Shown here piece by piece: positions 45,883 through 54,816 of a stretch of DNA of 64,000 nucleotides. The translations under genes were made by a program, and so were the position numbers. The stretch comes from Sphingomonas mucosissima (lineage in GTDB: Bacteria > Pseudomonadota > Alphaproteobacteria > Sphingomonadales > Sphingomonadaceae). A model generated the notes under the pieces. The model did no database searches. It was given only the letters and a program-made list of their open reading frames with translations, and was not told where the DNA came from. The stretch covers positions 372,001 through 436,000 of the forward strand of contig NZ_NBBJ01000001.1 in NCBI RefSeq assembly GCF_002197665.1. The letters are read 5' to 3'. Every line of letters starts with the position of its first letter. The first letter of the stretch is position 1.

Positions 45883-46359
45883 TCAGGCGATCGAGCCGAC
45901 CTTGGCGTGGCTCGACGATTCCGACGCGTCGATCGTTCCGCCGAACAGCATCTTCAGGCGGCCGCTGAGCGCGACGTCCGTCTCCCACAATTCAGCGGAC
46001 GTGATCGTGAAACGGTTGAGCCGTGCATCTGCCTTGCCATTGGGGAACCATGCCTCCACGCGATTGTCCCAAAGGCGATCGAACGTGGCCTGATCCGTCT
46101 CCTGGGAGACCTGACCCGCCAAGCACGCGAAGAAATCGTGACCCTTGCCAACGAATTGCGCCATGGCCTTGCCGCCCTTAGCAATGCGATTGTCGTGCGC
46201 GGAAAAAATGAACAGCGCGTTCGGCTGGGTTTCATCCAGTTTGACGTTCATCGGCTCCGAATGCTCGCCATCCATCAGACCGATCATCACGAACGGGCTA
46301 GCTTCGAGCTTGCGAAGAAATGTCTCGGCGACTTCCTGTGGGCTGTCGTGATCGGCCAT
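45883..46359 (-). CDS. Pyridoxamine 5'-phosphate oxidase-like general stress protein
   Basis: A 158-residue protein of the split-barrel flavin-binding (Pyridox_ox_2, general stress protein 26) family. It has FVMIGLMDGEHSEPMNVKLD, FIFSAHDNRIAKGGKAMAQF and FACLAGQVSQETDQATFDRLW followed by VEAWFPNGKADARLNRFTI. Members bind FMN or F420-like cofactors and are induced by stress; substrates are mostly unknown. Convergent with phaZ; no operon partner. Confidence 0.87.
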   Translation of the reverse strand: MADHDSPQEVAETFLRKLEASPFVMIGLMDGEHSEPMNVKLDETQPNALFIFSAHDNRIAKGGKAMAQFVGKGHDFFACLAGQVSQETDQATFDRLWDNRVEAWFPNGKADARLNRFTITSAELWETDVALSGRLKMLFGGTIDASESSSHAKVGSIA

Positions 46360-46458
46360 CTAATCATCTCCTGCTGTAGATTTAGCTGGAGAACGAGAGC
46401 GGCCGAGGTTGGTTGCGTTGTGTTAAGAAGGAGCCGCTGATCGGTGCGCGGTGCAATG

Positions 46459-46489
46459 AAAAGCCCCGGTCGCGAGTGCAACCGGGGCT
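46459..46489 (-). terminator. Rho-independent terminator of the thiolase gene
   Basis: AGCCCCGGT (46462-46470) pairs with ACCGGGGCT (46481-46489). Read on the minus strand the stem is followed by TTTT, so it ends the leftward thiolase transcript 64 nt after the stop. Confidence 0.85.
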
Positions 46490-46552
46490 CATGTAGGAGG
46501 GTGGACGATCGCTCGGCGTCAAATCGCGCTGAGCGACCGGATCAGGTAGCGG

Positions 46553-47731
46553 TCAGAGAACCTCGAAGAGGCCCGCTGCGCCCATGCCGCCGCCCACGCA
46601 CATCGTGATCACGACGTACTTGGCGCCGCGACGCTTGCCTTCGATCAGCGCGTGGCCAGTCATGCGCGCGCCGGACATGCCATAGGGGTGGCCGATCGAG
46701 ATCGCGCCGCCATTGACGTTCAGCAGCTCGTTGGGAATGCCCAGCTTGTCACGGCAGTACAGCACCTGCACTGCGAACGCCTCGTTTAGTTCCCACAGGC
46801 CGATGTCGTCCATCTTCAGGTTAAAGCGCTCGAGCAGCTTGGGGATTGCGAAGACCGGGCCGATGCCCATTTCGTCTGGGTCGGTCCCGGCAACGGCCAT
46901 GCCGACATAGCGGCCAAGCGGGGTCAGGCCCTTCTTCTCGGCCAGCTTCTCTTCCATCAGCACGCTGGCCGATGCGCCGTCCGACAGCTGCGAGGCGTTG
47001 CCGGCGGTGATGTTGAGATCTGGGCCGAGCACCGGCTTCAGCGACTTCAGGCCTTCCAGCGTCGTCTCGGGGCGATTGCCCTCGTCCTTCGCCAGCGTCA
47101 CTTCCTTGTAGGAGACTTCCTTCGTCTCCTTGTCGGTGATCGCCATGTTGGCGGTCACGGCAACGATCTCGTCATCGAACTTGCCGGCGGCCTGGGCGGC
47201 GGCGGTGCGCTGCTGCGACTGGAAGCCATATTCGTCCTGCGCGTCGCGGCTAATGCCATAACGCTTGGCGACCACTTCGGCGGTCTGCAGCATCGGCATG
47301 TAGATGTCCTTGTGCATCGCGACCAGTTCGGGGTCGGGCTGCACGCGCATCTGCGGCGTCTGGACGATGCTGATCGAATCGACGCCGCCACCCAGCGTCA
47401 CGTCCATGTTGTCGACCACGATTTGCTTTGCGGCCGTGGCGATCGCCATCAGGCCCGAGGCGCACTGGCGGTCGAGCGACATGCCCGAGACGGTAGCGGG
47501 GAGGCCAGCGCGCAGCAGCGAGGTGCGCGCGATGTTGGTCGCCTGCGCGCCCTGCTGGAGCGCGGCGCCCATCACGACGTCCTGGATTTCAGCACCGTCG
47601 ATCCCGGCGCGCTCGACGGCGGCCTTGATCGCGTGGCTGGCGAGCGTCGGCGACAGCGTGTTGTTGAACGCACCACGATAGGCCCGGCCGATCGGCGTGC
47701 GGGCGGTGGAAACGATGACGGCGGAACGCAT
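46553..47731 (-). CDS. Acetyl-CoA C-acyltransferase (thiolase)
   Basis: A 392-residue thiolase that cleaves or forms 3-ketoacyl-CoA. It begins [19 protein letters not shown]. The catalytic cysteine is in [14 protein letters not shown] near residue 90, the histidine in [20 protein letters not shown], and the second cysteine in [18 protein letters not shown]. It is closer to the FadA/FadI acyltransferase type than to PhaA, so beta-oxidation is more likely than PHB synthesis. It lies 86 nt downstream of a MaoC hydratase gene on the same strand. Confidence 0.92.
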   Translation of the reverse strand: MRSAVIVSTARTPIGRAYRGAFNNTLSPTLASHAIKAAVERAGIDGAEIQDVVMGAALQQGAQATNIARTSLLRAGLPATVSGMSLDRQCASGLMAIATAAKQIVVDNMDVTLGGGVDSISIVQTPQMRVQPDPELVAMHKDIYMPMLQTAEVVAKRYGISRDAQDEYGFQSQQRTAAAQAAGKFDDEIVAVTANMAITDKETKEVSYKEVTLAKDEGNRPETTLEGLKSLKPVLGPDLNITAGNASQLSDGASASVLMEEKLAEKKGLTPLGRYVGMAVAGTDPDEMGIGPVFAIPKLLERFNLKMDDIGLWELNEAFAVQVLYCRDKLGIPNELLNVNGGAISIGHPYGMSGARMTGHALIEGKRRGAKYVVITMCVGGGMGAAGLFEVL

Positions 47732-47764
47732 GATTGTTGTCCTTGGGTAAGGTTGGTGGCCGGT

Positions 47765-47784
47765 CCGCCCGCGGATACGGGCGG
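47765..47784. other. Hairpin in the MaoC-thiolase intergenic region
   Basis: CCGCCCG (47765-47771) pairs with CGGGCGG (47778-47784) around CGGATA. It has no T tract, so a partial terminator or mRNA-processing stem are both possible. Confidence 0.45.
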
Positions 47785-47817
47785 CGCTCCCTGGGGAGGG
47801 CGGCGGTCAGGAAGATA

Positions 47818-48267
47818 TCAGGTGAAGACCTGGGTGATCCACTCCGCAATCATCGCTGGCTTTTCGCTGCCCTCGATCTCGATCGTGGTCTCGGTGGTGA
47901 ACTGATACTGGCCCGGGCGCTTCTCGTCGAACTCGGTCAGCTTGGACCGGCCGCGCACGCGCGATCCCGACGGGACGGGGGCGAGGAAGCGGACTTTGTT
48001 GCCGCCGTAATTCACGCCCATCTTCACGCCGTCGAGCCGCGGCATGTCCGGGTTCTTGGCCGACAGCAGCGGCAGCAGCGACAGCGTCAGGAAGCCATGC
48101 GCGATCGTGGTGCCGAACGGCGTCTGCTTGGCGCGTTCCGGATCGATGTGGATGAACTGGTGGTCACCGGTCGCATCGGCGAACTTGTTGATCATCTCCT
48201 GGGTTACCTCGACCCATTCGGACACGCTTTCCTGGCCGATCGCGGCCTTCATCTCGTCTGCGTTCAC
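47818..48267 (-). CDS. MaoC-like (R)-enoyl-CoA hydratase
   Basis: A 149-residue single hotdog-fold protein. The hydratase-2 motif is clear: FADATGDHQFIHIDPERAKQ with the catalytic Asp/His, followed by PFGTTIAHGFLTLSLLPLL. Such enzymes hydrate trans-2-enoyl-CoA to the (R)-3-hydroxyacyl-CoA and can link beta-oxidation to PHB. The GTG at 48267 is chosen because AAGAGGAG lies at optimal spacing before it; the ATG at 48252 is too far from that site. It is upstream of the thiolase gene and divergent from the enoyl-CoA hydratase gene. Confidence 0.88.
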   Translation of the reverse strand: MNADEMKAAIGQESVSEWVEVTQEMINKFADATGDHQFIHIDPERAKQTPFGTTIAHGFLTLSLLPLLSAKNPDMPRLDGVKMGVNYGGNKVRFLAPVPSGSRVRGRSKLTEFDEKRPGQYQFTTETTIEIEGSEKPAMIAEWITQVFT

Positions 48268-48457
48268 GAAGACTCCTCTTGGCTTCCTCATCCCGTTCGC
48301 GGGTGCAGCGCACCTGTAGGCGCGACGGCGTGGCGGCTGCAAGCCTTGTTGACCGAGACATGGAAACGGTACGGCGCCAAAGTACAGACAGAGCGAACCC
48401 GAAATTCGAAAACTGCCGCTACGTAACCTCGGCGTGTGCGACTCGCTTGCCTCGCCC

Positions 48458-48477
48458 ACCATAAATAATGTTATGGT
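48458..48477. promoter_or_regulatory. AT-rich 20-bp palindrome in a fatty-acid gene divergent promoter
   Basis: ACCATAAATAATGTTATGGT has perfect 7-bp arms (ACCATAA/TTATGGT) with a 6-nt AT-rich centre. It lies between the MaoC and enoyl-CoA hydratase genes, 46 nt before the latter. In this GC-rich window it stands out sharply and looks like a repressor operator overlapping a promoter. Confidence 0.58.
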
Positions 48478-48522
48478 GCCGGTCGAAGCTGCCGGAGGGG
48501 CGGCACACAGAGGAGAGGCAGC

Positions 48523-49416
48523 TTGGCGTACGAGCAGATCATCTATGACGTGAAGGACGGTATCGCGACGATTACGCTGAACCGGCCCGACAAGCTGAAC
48601 GCATTCACCGGCACGATGATGACCGAGATGATCGATGCGTTCGACAAGATCGATGCTGACGACGACGTGCGCTGCGTCATCGTGACGGGCGCGGGCCGCG
48701 CCTTCTGCGCTGGCGCCGATCTGTCGGCGGGCGCCAAGACGTTTGATTATGACAAGCGCACTGATCGGCCCGATCGTGGCGGCGGCAGCGTCGAGCTGAC
48801 CTATGAGATGGAAGAAGCGCGCGACGGCGGCGGGCGGCTGACCTTGCGTATCTTCGAGTGCCTGAAGCCGGTGATCGCGGCAGTGAACGGCGCGGCGGTC
48901 GGCGTCGGCTCCACCATGCAGCTGCCAATGGACATCCGCATCGCCAGCGACACGGCGCGCTTCGGCTTCGTCTTCGCGCGCCGCGGCATCGTGCCGGAGG
49001 CTGCGTCCAGCTTCTTCCTGCCGCGCGTCGTGGGCATTAGCCAAGCGCTGGAATGGTGCTATTCGGGCCGGGTGTTCGATGCACAGGAAGCGCTGAATGG
49101 CGGGCTGGTGAAGCAGGTCGTGCCGGGCGGCGATCTGCTCGCCGTGGCCAACGCGCTCGCACGCGAGATCGCGGACAATACCGCGCCGGTCTCGGTGGCG
49201 CTGACGCGGCAGATGCTGTGGCGCGGCCTCGGCTTCCAGCACCCGATGGACGCGCACAAGATCGACAGCCGCGCGATCCTAGCGCGTGGTCGCTCGGGCG
49301 ACGCAAAAGAAGGCGTCACCTCGTTTCTCGAGAAGCGCACGCCGGCTTATCCCGACAAGGTATCGAGCAACATGCCGGACTTCTTCCCGTGGTGGGAAGA
49401 GCAGAAGTACGGCTGA
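48523..49416 (+). CDS. Enoyl-CoA hydratase/isomerase (crotonase family)
   Basis: A 297-residue crotonase-fold enzyme. The CoA-binding and oxyanion-hole motifs are ATITLNRPDKLNAFTGTMM, VTGAGRAFCAGADLSAGAK and VIAAVNGAAVGVGSTMQLPM, and the catalytic acid lies in RRGIVPEAASSFFLPRVVG. It is longer than the common 260-residue hydratase, with a C-terminal extension ending WWEEQKYG. The TTG start at 48523 is backed by AGGAGAGG. With the divergent MaoC and thiolase genes it suggests acyl-CoA degradation. Confidence 0.9.
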   Translation: MAYEQIIYDVKDGIATITLNRPDKLNAFTGTMMTEMIDAFDKIDADDDVRCVIVTGAGRAFCAGADLSAGAKTFDYDKRTDRPDRGGGSVELTYEMEEARDGGGRLTLRIFECLKPVIAAVNGAAVGVGSTMQLPMDIRIASDTARFGFVFARRGIVPEAASSFFLPRVVGISQALEWCYSGRVFDAQEALNGGLVKQVVPGGDLLAVANALAREIADNTAPVSVALTRQMLWRGLGFQHPMDAHKIDSRAILARGRSGDAKEGVTSFLEKRTPAYPDKVSSNMPDFFPWWEEQKYG

Positions 49417-49459
49417 CACGACGTTGGCCCAACGGCGCCGTGCTGCGTTATGAGGCGGC

Positions 49460-50134
49460 ATGAGCGTCAAGAATGACAAGAGGCTGGCCGCGGAGGCTGC
49501 GGTGGCGGAGGTCCAAGACGGCATGGTCGTCGGCCTCGGCACCGGATCCACCGCGGCCTTTGCCGTTGCGGCGCTGGGGCTGCGCGTCGCTGGCGGTCTA
49601 AGGGTGCAGGCAGTGGCCACGAGCGAGGCCACTGCGGAGGCGGCGCGGGCAGCAGGCATCGCGGTGCTCGACTTTGCCGACTGCGCAGCCGTGGATCTTG
49701 CCATCGATGGTGCGGACGAGATCGATGCGCGGCTCTGGGCGATCAAAGGCGCGGGCGGGGCGATGCTGCGCGAGAAAGCGGTGGCTGCGGCAGCCAGGCG
49801 GTTCGTGGTGACCGCGGACGGATCGAAGCGGGTCGATGCGATCGGCGGCGCCAAGGTGCCGGTGGAGGTGCTTCCTTTCGCGCGCAGCTTCGTCGTGGCG
49901 CAACTGGAGGCGCTGGGGGCCGCGGTGACGGTGCGCTCCGGTTATCGCACGGACAACGACAATCTTGTCGCGGACTGCCGCTTTCGCGATATGAGCGATC
50001 CGCGTGGACTAGCGGCGTCGATCGCCGCCATTCCCGGCGCGCTGGGGCACGGGCTGTTCCTCGATGAGGTAGATGTCGCCTATGTTGCAAGTGGCGGTAA
50101 GGTCTTGAAGCTGGAGCGGCCTGTTCGACTGTAA
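49460..50134 (+). CDS. rpiA: Ribose-5-phosphate isomerase A
   Basis: A 224-residue RpiA that interconverts ribose-5-phosphate and ribulose-5-phosphate. Signature segments are MVVGLGTGSTAAFAV, VATSEATAEAA, DLAIDGADEID, AIKGAGGAMLREK and the lysine loop VVTADGSKRVD. It follows the enoyl-CoA hydratase gene by 43 nt on the same strand but its role fits the tkt-tal-gnd group downstream. Confidence 0.95.
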   Translation: MSVKNDKRLAAEAAVAEVQDGMVVGLGTGSTAAFAVAALGLRVAGGLRVQAVATSEATAEAARAAGIAVLDFADCAAVDLAIDGADEIDARLWAIKGAGGAMLREKAVAAAARRFVVTADGSKRVDAIGGAKVPVEVLPFARSFVVAQLEALGAAVTVRSGYRTDNDNLVADCRFRDMSDPRGLAASIAAIPGALGHGLFLDEVDVAYVASGGKVLKLERPVRL

Positions 50135-50177
50135 AACATAGCCGTTGATAGGAATGATGAACGCCTGCAACTGGAGC

Positions 50178-50411
50178 TTAGATCTCGCTTCTTTCGTCAT
50201 TGCTCGAAGAGAAACGCGCCTCACCCACCTCGATATGGTATTGCTCTAAGTAGCGCATGCCTAGGAAAACGGCCGTGACGGTCGCGATCAGGAAGGCTGC
50301 CAGGAACACGTTCCACAGCGTTTGACTTGGCTCGTGGAACTCCCGCCAGAGCGGTAGCGCGAGAAGCCAGCTGATGCAGAAGACCGCGTACCGTTTCGAC
50401 ATCGTCTGCAT
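50178..50411 (-). CDS. Small two-helix membrane protein, unknown function
   Basis: A roughly 77-residue protein (MQTMSKRYAVFCISWLLALPL) with two hydrophobic segments, the second LWNVFLAAFLIATVTAVFLGMRYL, and a charged C-terminal tail ending SSSNDERSEI. ATG at 50411 or at 50402 could start it. No family was recognised. It lies downstream of the CPBP protease gene on the same strand by 84 nt. Confidence 0.6.
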   Translation of the reverse strand: MQTMSKRYAVFCISWLLALPLWREFHEPSQTLWNVFLAAFLIATVTAVFLGMRYLEQYHIEVGEARFSSSNDERSEI

Positions 50412-50495
50412 CAATAGTCTACCTGACCGCCATGGCTGTAGCTGAACAGTGAACGCCTGCGAATAACGCGAAAGCGGGATGACAGCTTCCGCGGC

Positions 50496-51209
50496 TTAAA
50501 CCAGCAAGCCGATGGCGTTGCCGAAGTTGTGCAGCAGCACCGGGATCAGCACGCTCCCTGTCCGCAGTCGCAACCAGATGGCGATTAAAGACGGCACGGC
50601 GGTGAGCGCCATGTAGATCGGATCGAAGCTGTAGCTGCCCTCGGCATAGGCAAAAGCGTGCGTAAGGCCGAACAGCGCGCAGGAGATGATCGCGCCCCAG
50701 CCCCACTGGACCTCCAACAACCGCTTGCGAGCGGTGAAGGCGCGGTCCAGCGCGAGCAGCAGCAGTCCGCGATAGAAGAGCTCTTCCTCAACGCCTGGCA
50801 TCGTTAGCTGAAAGGCGATCGTTTCGCGGGTGGGCGGCTCATCGGGAAAAGCGATCGCGATGGCGAGAAAGAAGGAGCAATAGAGCAGCGCGACCGGGAG
50901 AGCGGCGCGTAGGCTTCCGGGAGCCTGAGGGGCGGTGATCCCGGCAGGGCGCAAGCCAAAGGCTGGTGTCATTGCGATCGCCAAGGTCGCACCAAGCGCC
51001 AGTATCTTTCCCTGCCAGTTCCAGCGCCCCGGCAGCACATCTCGGATCAGACCATAAGCGTTGGTGAGCAATAGATCGTTGAGCAGCACCAAGCCAGCCG
51101 CGATGGCTAGCCAGCGCCAGTCGACGCTTCGTGGCCTTAGAAGGGAAATCACTGCCCCGACGCCGCATAACATCGCGATGATGCTGGCGATGCTAATGAT
51201 CGCATCCAT
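50496..51209 (-). CDS. CPBP-family intramembrane metalloprotease
   Basis: A 237-residue polytopic membrane protein. It carries the CPBP/Rce1 active-site motifs: EEELFYRGLLLLALDR, then FGLTHAFAYAEG and the last-helix LLHNFGNAIG. Bacterial members act as membrane proteases or as immunity/anchor proteins; the substrate is unknown. The ATG at 51209 has an excellent ribosome site (GGAGGGAAGACG); an upstream in-frame extension is arginine-rich and not hydrophobic. Oriented against the surrounding pentose-phosphate genes. Confidence 0.88.
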   Translation of the reverse strand: MDAIISIASIIAMLCGVGAVISLLRPRSVDWRWLAIAAGLVLLNDLLLTNAYGLIRDVLPGRWNWQGKILALGATLAIAMTPAFGLRPAGITAPQAPGSLRAALPVALLYCSFFLAIAIAFPDEPPTRETIAFQLTMPGVEEELFYRGLLLLALDRAFTARKRLLEVQWGWGAIISCALFGLTHAFAYAEGSYSFDPIYMALTAVPSLIAIWLRLRTGSVLIPVLLHNFGNAIGLLV

Positions 51210-51389
51210 CGTCTTCCCTCCCCCTCTTGCGACGACGCAGCGTGCCGCAACGAACCTGTACCCCGGCTGCACGGCCGGTGCATCGTTACGCGACTGGAAC
51301 GCGGCGGAGCGAGCGTCTAGTGGGAGCGCGACTCAGCAACCGGGCAGCGACCCGCGCGTTCGATCCAAAACCATCCAGTGAGAGCCCTG

Positions 51390-53450
51390 ATGACCGATAC
51401 CGCCACCAACGCGCCTGCCGACGTTCACGAGGACGGCTCGCCAGAGCGGCTCGCGATCGACACGATCCGGACCCTTTCCATGGATGCCGTCCAGGCGGCC
51501 AACTCGGGTCACCCCGGCACGCCAATGGCGCTCGCACCTGTAGGTCACACGCTCTGGACGAAGTTCCTGCGCTATGATCCGGCGCAGGCGAACTGGCCCA
51601 ATCGCGACCGCTTCGTCCTGTCGGTCGGCCATGCCTCGATGCTGCTTTATTCGCTGCTGCACCTCGCCGGCGTGAAGCAGCCCGATGGCGCCCCCGCCGT
51701 CAGCCTCGACGATATCAAGCAGTTTCGCCAGCTTAGCTCCAAGACGCCGGGCCACCCGGAATATAGCCACACTGTCGGCGTTGAAACGACGACCGGTCCG
51801 CTTGGCCAGGGCTGCGGCAATTCGGTCGGCATGGCGATCGCCGAGCGCTGGATGGCTGCGCGCTATAATAAGCCGGGTTTCACACTCTTCGATCATGACG
51901 TCTATGCGCTGTGCGGCGACGGCGACATGATGGAGGGCGTCGCCTCGGAGGCCGCGAGCCTCGCCGGCCACCTGAAGCTCTCCAACCTCTGCTGGATCTA
52001 CGACAGCAATCAGATCTCGATCGAAGGCGACACTGATCTCGCGTTCAATGAGGACGTGGGCAAGCGCTTCGAAGCCTATGGCTGGAACGTCATTCACGTT
52101 GATGATGCGAACGATGTTGCCGCGTTGACCAAGGCGTTCGAGGAGTTCCGCGCGACGCAGGACAGCCCGACGCTGATCATCGTGAAGTCGGTGATCGGCT
52201 GGGGCTCCCCGCGTGCCGGCAGCGAGAAGGCGCATGGCGAGGCGCTGGGTGAAGAGAATGTCCGCCTGACCAAGGAGGCCTATGGCTGGCCGACGGACAA
52301 GAACTTCTACGTGCCGGAGGGCGTGCAGGAAGCCTTCGAAAGTGCAATTGCCAGCCGCGGCGTGCCGCTGCGCGAGGCCTGGGAAGCGACGCTTCAGAAG
52401 TATCGCACCGAACATGCCGAGCTCGCCAAGGAAGTCGATGCCATCATCACCGGCGCGCTGCCCGAAGGCTGGGATGCGGACATCCCGACATTCGAGGCTG
52501 ATGCCAAGGGCGTCGCTAGCCGCGATGCCGGCGGCAAGGTGCTGAACGCGATTGCGAACAAGATGCCGTGGCTGCTCGGCGGCTCGGCCGATCTTGCGCC
52601 GTCGACCAAGACCGACATCAAGGGCGAGGCATCGTACGAGCCGAGCAACTACGCCGGCCGCAACTTCCACTTCGGCGTGCGTGAACATGCCATGGGTTCG
52701 ATCGCGGTCGGCATGGCGCTGTCGGGGCTGCGCTCCTACGGCAGCACCTTCCTCGTCTTTCTCGATTACATGCGCCCGCCGGTGCGCCTGTCGGCGCTGA
52801 TGGAGGTCGGCACCACGTGGATCTTCACCCACGATTCGATCGGCGTCGGCGAAGACGGCCCGACGCACCAGCCGATCGAGATGCTGGCGATGATGCGCGC
52901 GACGCCGGGACTCGACATGTTCCGCCCGGGTGACGCGAACGAGGTCGCCGCCGCATGGCGCGCAATCGTCGAGACGCCGAGGCAGCCCGCAGCGCTGGTC
53001 CTGTCGCGTCAGGCGCTGCCCACACTTGACCGGTCGAAGTACGCCAGCGCCGATGGCGTAAAGCAGGGCGGCTATGTCCTTGCCGACAGCGACGGCACGC
53101 CCGACGTGATCCTGATCGCCACCGGCAGCGAAGTCGGGCTTGCGATCCAGGCGCATGAGAGGCTGCTCGCCGATGGCGTGAAGAGCCGCGTTGTCTCGAT
53201 GCCGAGCTGGTATCGCTTCGAGAAGCAGAGCGACGCGTACAAGGAGAGCGTGCTGCCCAAGGCTGTTGCTGCGCGCGTCGCCATCGAAATGGCGGGCGAG
53301 ATCGGCTGGGATCGCTACGTTGGCCTCGCCGGCAAGACGATCGCCATGTCCACTTTTGGTGCTTCCGCGCCGATCGCCAAGCTCGCCGACAAGTTCGGCT
53401 TCACCGTCGACAACGTGGTGAAGGTGGCGAAAGAGGTCATCGCTGCCTAA
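51390..53450 (+). CDS. tkt: Transketolase
   Basis: A 686-residue thiamine-diphosphate enzyme of the non-oxidative pentose phosphate pathway. It has MDAVQAANSGHPGTPMALAP, the TPP motif CGDGDMMEGVASEAASLAGH ending with SNQISIEG, the pyrimidine-domain HFGVREHAMGSIAVGMAL, and HDSIGVGEDGPTHQPIE. The ATG at 51390 follows GAGAG; a GTG at 51378 is a longer alternative. It is followed by a palindromic repeat and then tal. Confidence 0.96.
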   Translation: MTDTATNAPADVHEDGSPERLAIDTIRTLSMDAVQAANSGHPGTPMALAPVGHTLWTKFLRYDPAQANWPNRDRFVLSVGHASMLLYSLLHLAGVKQPDGAPAVSLDDIKQFRQLSSKTPGHPEYSHTVGVETTTGPLGQGCGNSVGMAIAERWMAARYNKPGFTLFDHDVYALCGDGDMMEGVASEAASLAGHLKLSNLCWIYDSNQISIEGDTDLAFNEDVGKRFEAYGWNVIHVDDANDVAALTKAFEEFRATQDSPTLIIVKSVIGWGSPRAGSEKAHGEALGEENVRLTKEAYGWPTDKNFYVPEGVQEAFESAIASRGVPLREAWEATLQKYRTEHAELAKEVDAIITGALPEGWDADIPTFEADAKGVASRDAGGKVLNAIANKMPWLLGGSADLAPSTKTDIKGEASYEPSNYAGRNFHFGVREHAMGSIAVGMALSGLRSYGSTFLVFLDYMRPPVRLSALMEVGTTWIFTHDSIGVGEDGPTHQPIEMLAMMRATPGLDMFRPGDANEVAAAWRAIVETPRQPAALVLSRQALPTLDRSKYASADGVKQGGYVLADSDGTPDVILIATGSEVGLAIQAHERLLADGVKSRVVSMPSWYRFEKQSDAYKESVLPKAVAARVAIEMAGEIGWDRYVGLAGKTIAMSTFGASAPIAKLADKFGFTVDNVVKVAKEVIAA

Positions 53451-53464
53451 CTGGTGACGACACC

Positions 53465-53556
53465 CCCGTCCGGTCCGAGCGAAGTCAAGGATCGGGATCG
53501 GACGGGCCGGCGTTGTTACACGCCAACGTGTCTCGACTTCGCTCGACACGAACGGG
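53465..53556. repeat. Palindromic intergenic repeat between tkt and tal
   Basis: The 22-nt arm at 53465-53486 (ending GAGCGAAGTC) matches the reverse complement of 53535-53556 (starting GACTTCGCTC) at 18 of 22 positions. It fills the 121-bp gap and overlaps the space before the tal ribosome site. It belongs to the GAGCGAAGTC-type palindromes seen between genes in many sphingomonads. Confidence 0.7.
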
Positions 53557-53571
53557 ACGGAGACAGGACAG

Positions 53572-54681
53572 ATGGGCAAGCTCAACGATCTCGCAAACCT
53601 TGGCACGGCGGTGTGGCTGGATTTCGTCGACCGCAAGTTCCTCGAGGAAGGCGGCCTGCAGAAGCTCGTGACCGAAGACGGAGTGACCGGCGTCACCTCC
53701 AACCCGACGATCTTCCAGAAGGCGATGGGCGAAGGCACCGCGTATGACGGAACACTCGCCGCGTTTGACAAGGCTAACCCGGGTGCCGCTACGATCGACC
53801 GCTACGAGCACCTGGCCATTCAGGACATCAAGGCGGCTGCCGAGACGCTTCACCCCGTCTATGAGCGCCTGAACGCCGAGGATGGGTACGTCAGCCTCGA
53901 GGTGTCGCCTTATCTCGCCAACGACACCGACGGCACGATCGCGGAGGCCGAGAAGCTGTGGACGGCTGTGGATCGGCCCAATCTGATGATCAAGATTCCG
54001 GGGACGCCTGCTGGCGTGCCTGCGATTGCGGCGACGATTGCCAAGGGCATCAACGTGAACGTCACGCTGCTCTTCTCTCAGGAGTCGTATCAAGCCGTTG
54101 CGCTCGCCTATGTCGAGGGGCTGGAGCAGCGGGTTGCACGCGGCGAGCCGATCGACCGGATCGCCAGCGTCGCGAGCTTCTTCATCAGCCGCATCGACGC
54201 GGAGATCGACAAGAAGATCGACGAGGGCGTCGGCGGGAACGAAGCAAAGGCGCTGAAGGGCAAGGTGGCGATCGCCAACGCAAAGCTGGCCTATGCCTGG
54301 TATCAGGACTTTATCGCATCTGATCGCTGGCAGGCCCTCGCCGCCAAAGGCGCGCAGCCGCAGCGGCTACTATGGGCATCCACCGGCACGAAGAACCCGG
54401 ATTATCCCGACACGCTCTACGTCGATACGCTGATCGGCGCCGACACGGTCAACACCATGCCGCCGAGCACGCTGGACGCGTTTCGCGAGCGGGGCACGGC
54501 CAAGGTTACGTTGACCGACGATATCGAGGGCGCGCGCCGGGTCCTTGCCGATGTCGAGCGGCTGGGCTTGGATCTCGCTGGGATCACCGAGCGGCTGGTC
54601 GAGGGAGGCGTGGCGTCGTTCAGCAAGTCGTTCGATGACCTCCTCGGTTCTATCCAGGCGAAGCATCCCGCCGACGCTTGA
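53572..54681 (+). CDS. tal: Transaldolase
   Basis: A 369-residue class I aldolase-fold enzyme that transfers a dihydroxyacetone unit between sugar phosphates. The start GTAVWLDFVDRKFLEEGGL and GVTGVTSNPTIFQKAM are typical of the longer cyanobacterial/actinobacterial-type Tal. The Schiff-base lysine is in NLMIKIPGTPAG, followed by GINVNVTLLFSQESY, SVASFFISRIDAEID and LLWASTGTKNPDY. Same strand and pathway as tkt and gnd. Confidence 0.95.
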   Translation: MGKLNDLANLGTAVWLDFVDRKFLEEGGLQKLVTEDGVTGVTSNPTIFQKAMGEGTAYDGTLAAFDKANPGAATIDRYEHLAIQDIKAAAETLHPVYERLNAEDGYVSLEVSPYLANDTDGTIAEAEKLWTAVDRPNLMIKIPGTPAGVPAIAATIAKGINVNVTLLFSQESYQAVALAYVEGLEQRVARGEPIDRIASVASFFISRIDAEIDKKIDEGVGGNEAKALKGKVAIANAKLAYAWYQDFIASDRWQALAAKGAQPQRLLWASTGTKNPDYPDTLYVDTLIGADTVNTMPPSTLDAFRERGTAKVTLTDDIEGARRVLADVERLGLDLAGITERLVEGGVASFSKSFDDLLGSIQAKHPADA

Positions 54682-54710
54682 TCGAAGTTCGGAACGGAAA
54701 ATGCCCTTCA

Positions 54711-54792
54711 CCGTTCGCCATGAGCCTGGCGGAAGGTGTGCAACGAGCGCGATGGCTCGGTGTGCGCCTTTCGGCGGGCTCAGCCCAACCGG
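54711..54792. repeat. Degenerate palindromic repeat between tal and gnd
   Basis: Arms at 54711-54736 (CCGTTCGCCATGAGCC...) and 54767-54792 match as inverted repeats at 18 of 26 positions. The pattern resembles the common CCGTTCGCCCTGAGC-type bacterial intergenic palindrome in decayed form. Confidence 0.6.
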
Positions 54793-54816
54793 CAACATCA
54801 CGTGGAGCCTGACAGT

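Noticed and set aside
41367..49416. A dedicated PHB synthesis or novel lipid gene cluster
   Set aside because: No phaC, phaB or phasin gene is present, strands alternate, and the thiolase and hydratases fit ordinary acyl-CoA degradation.
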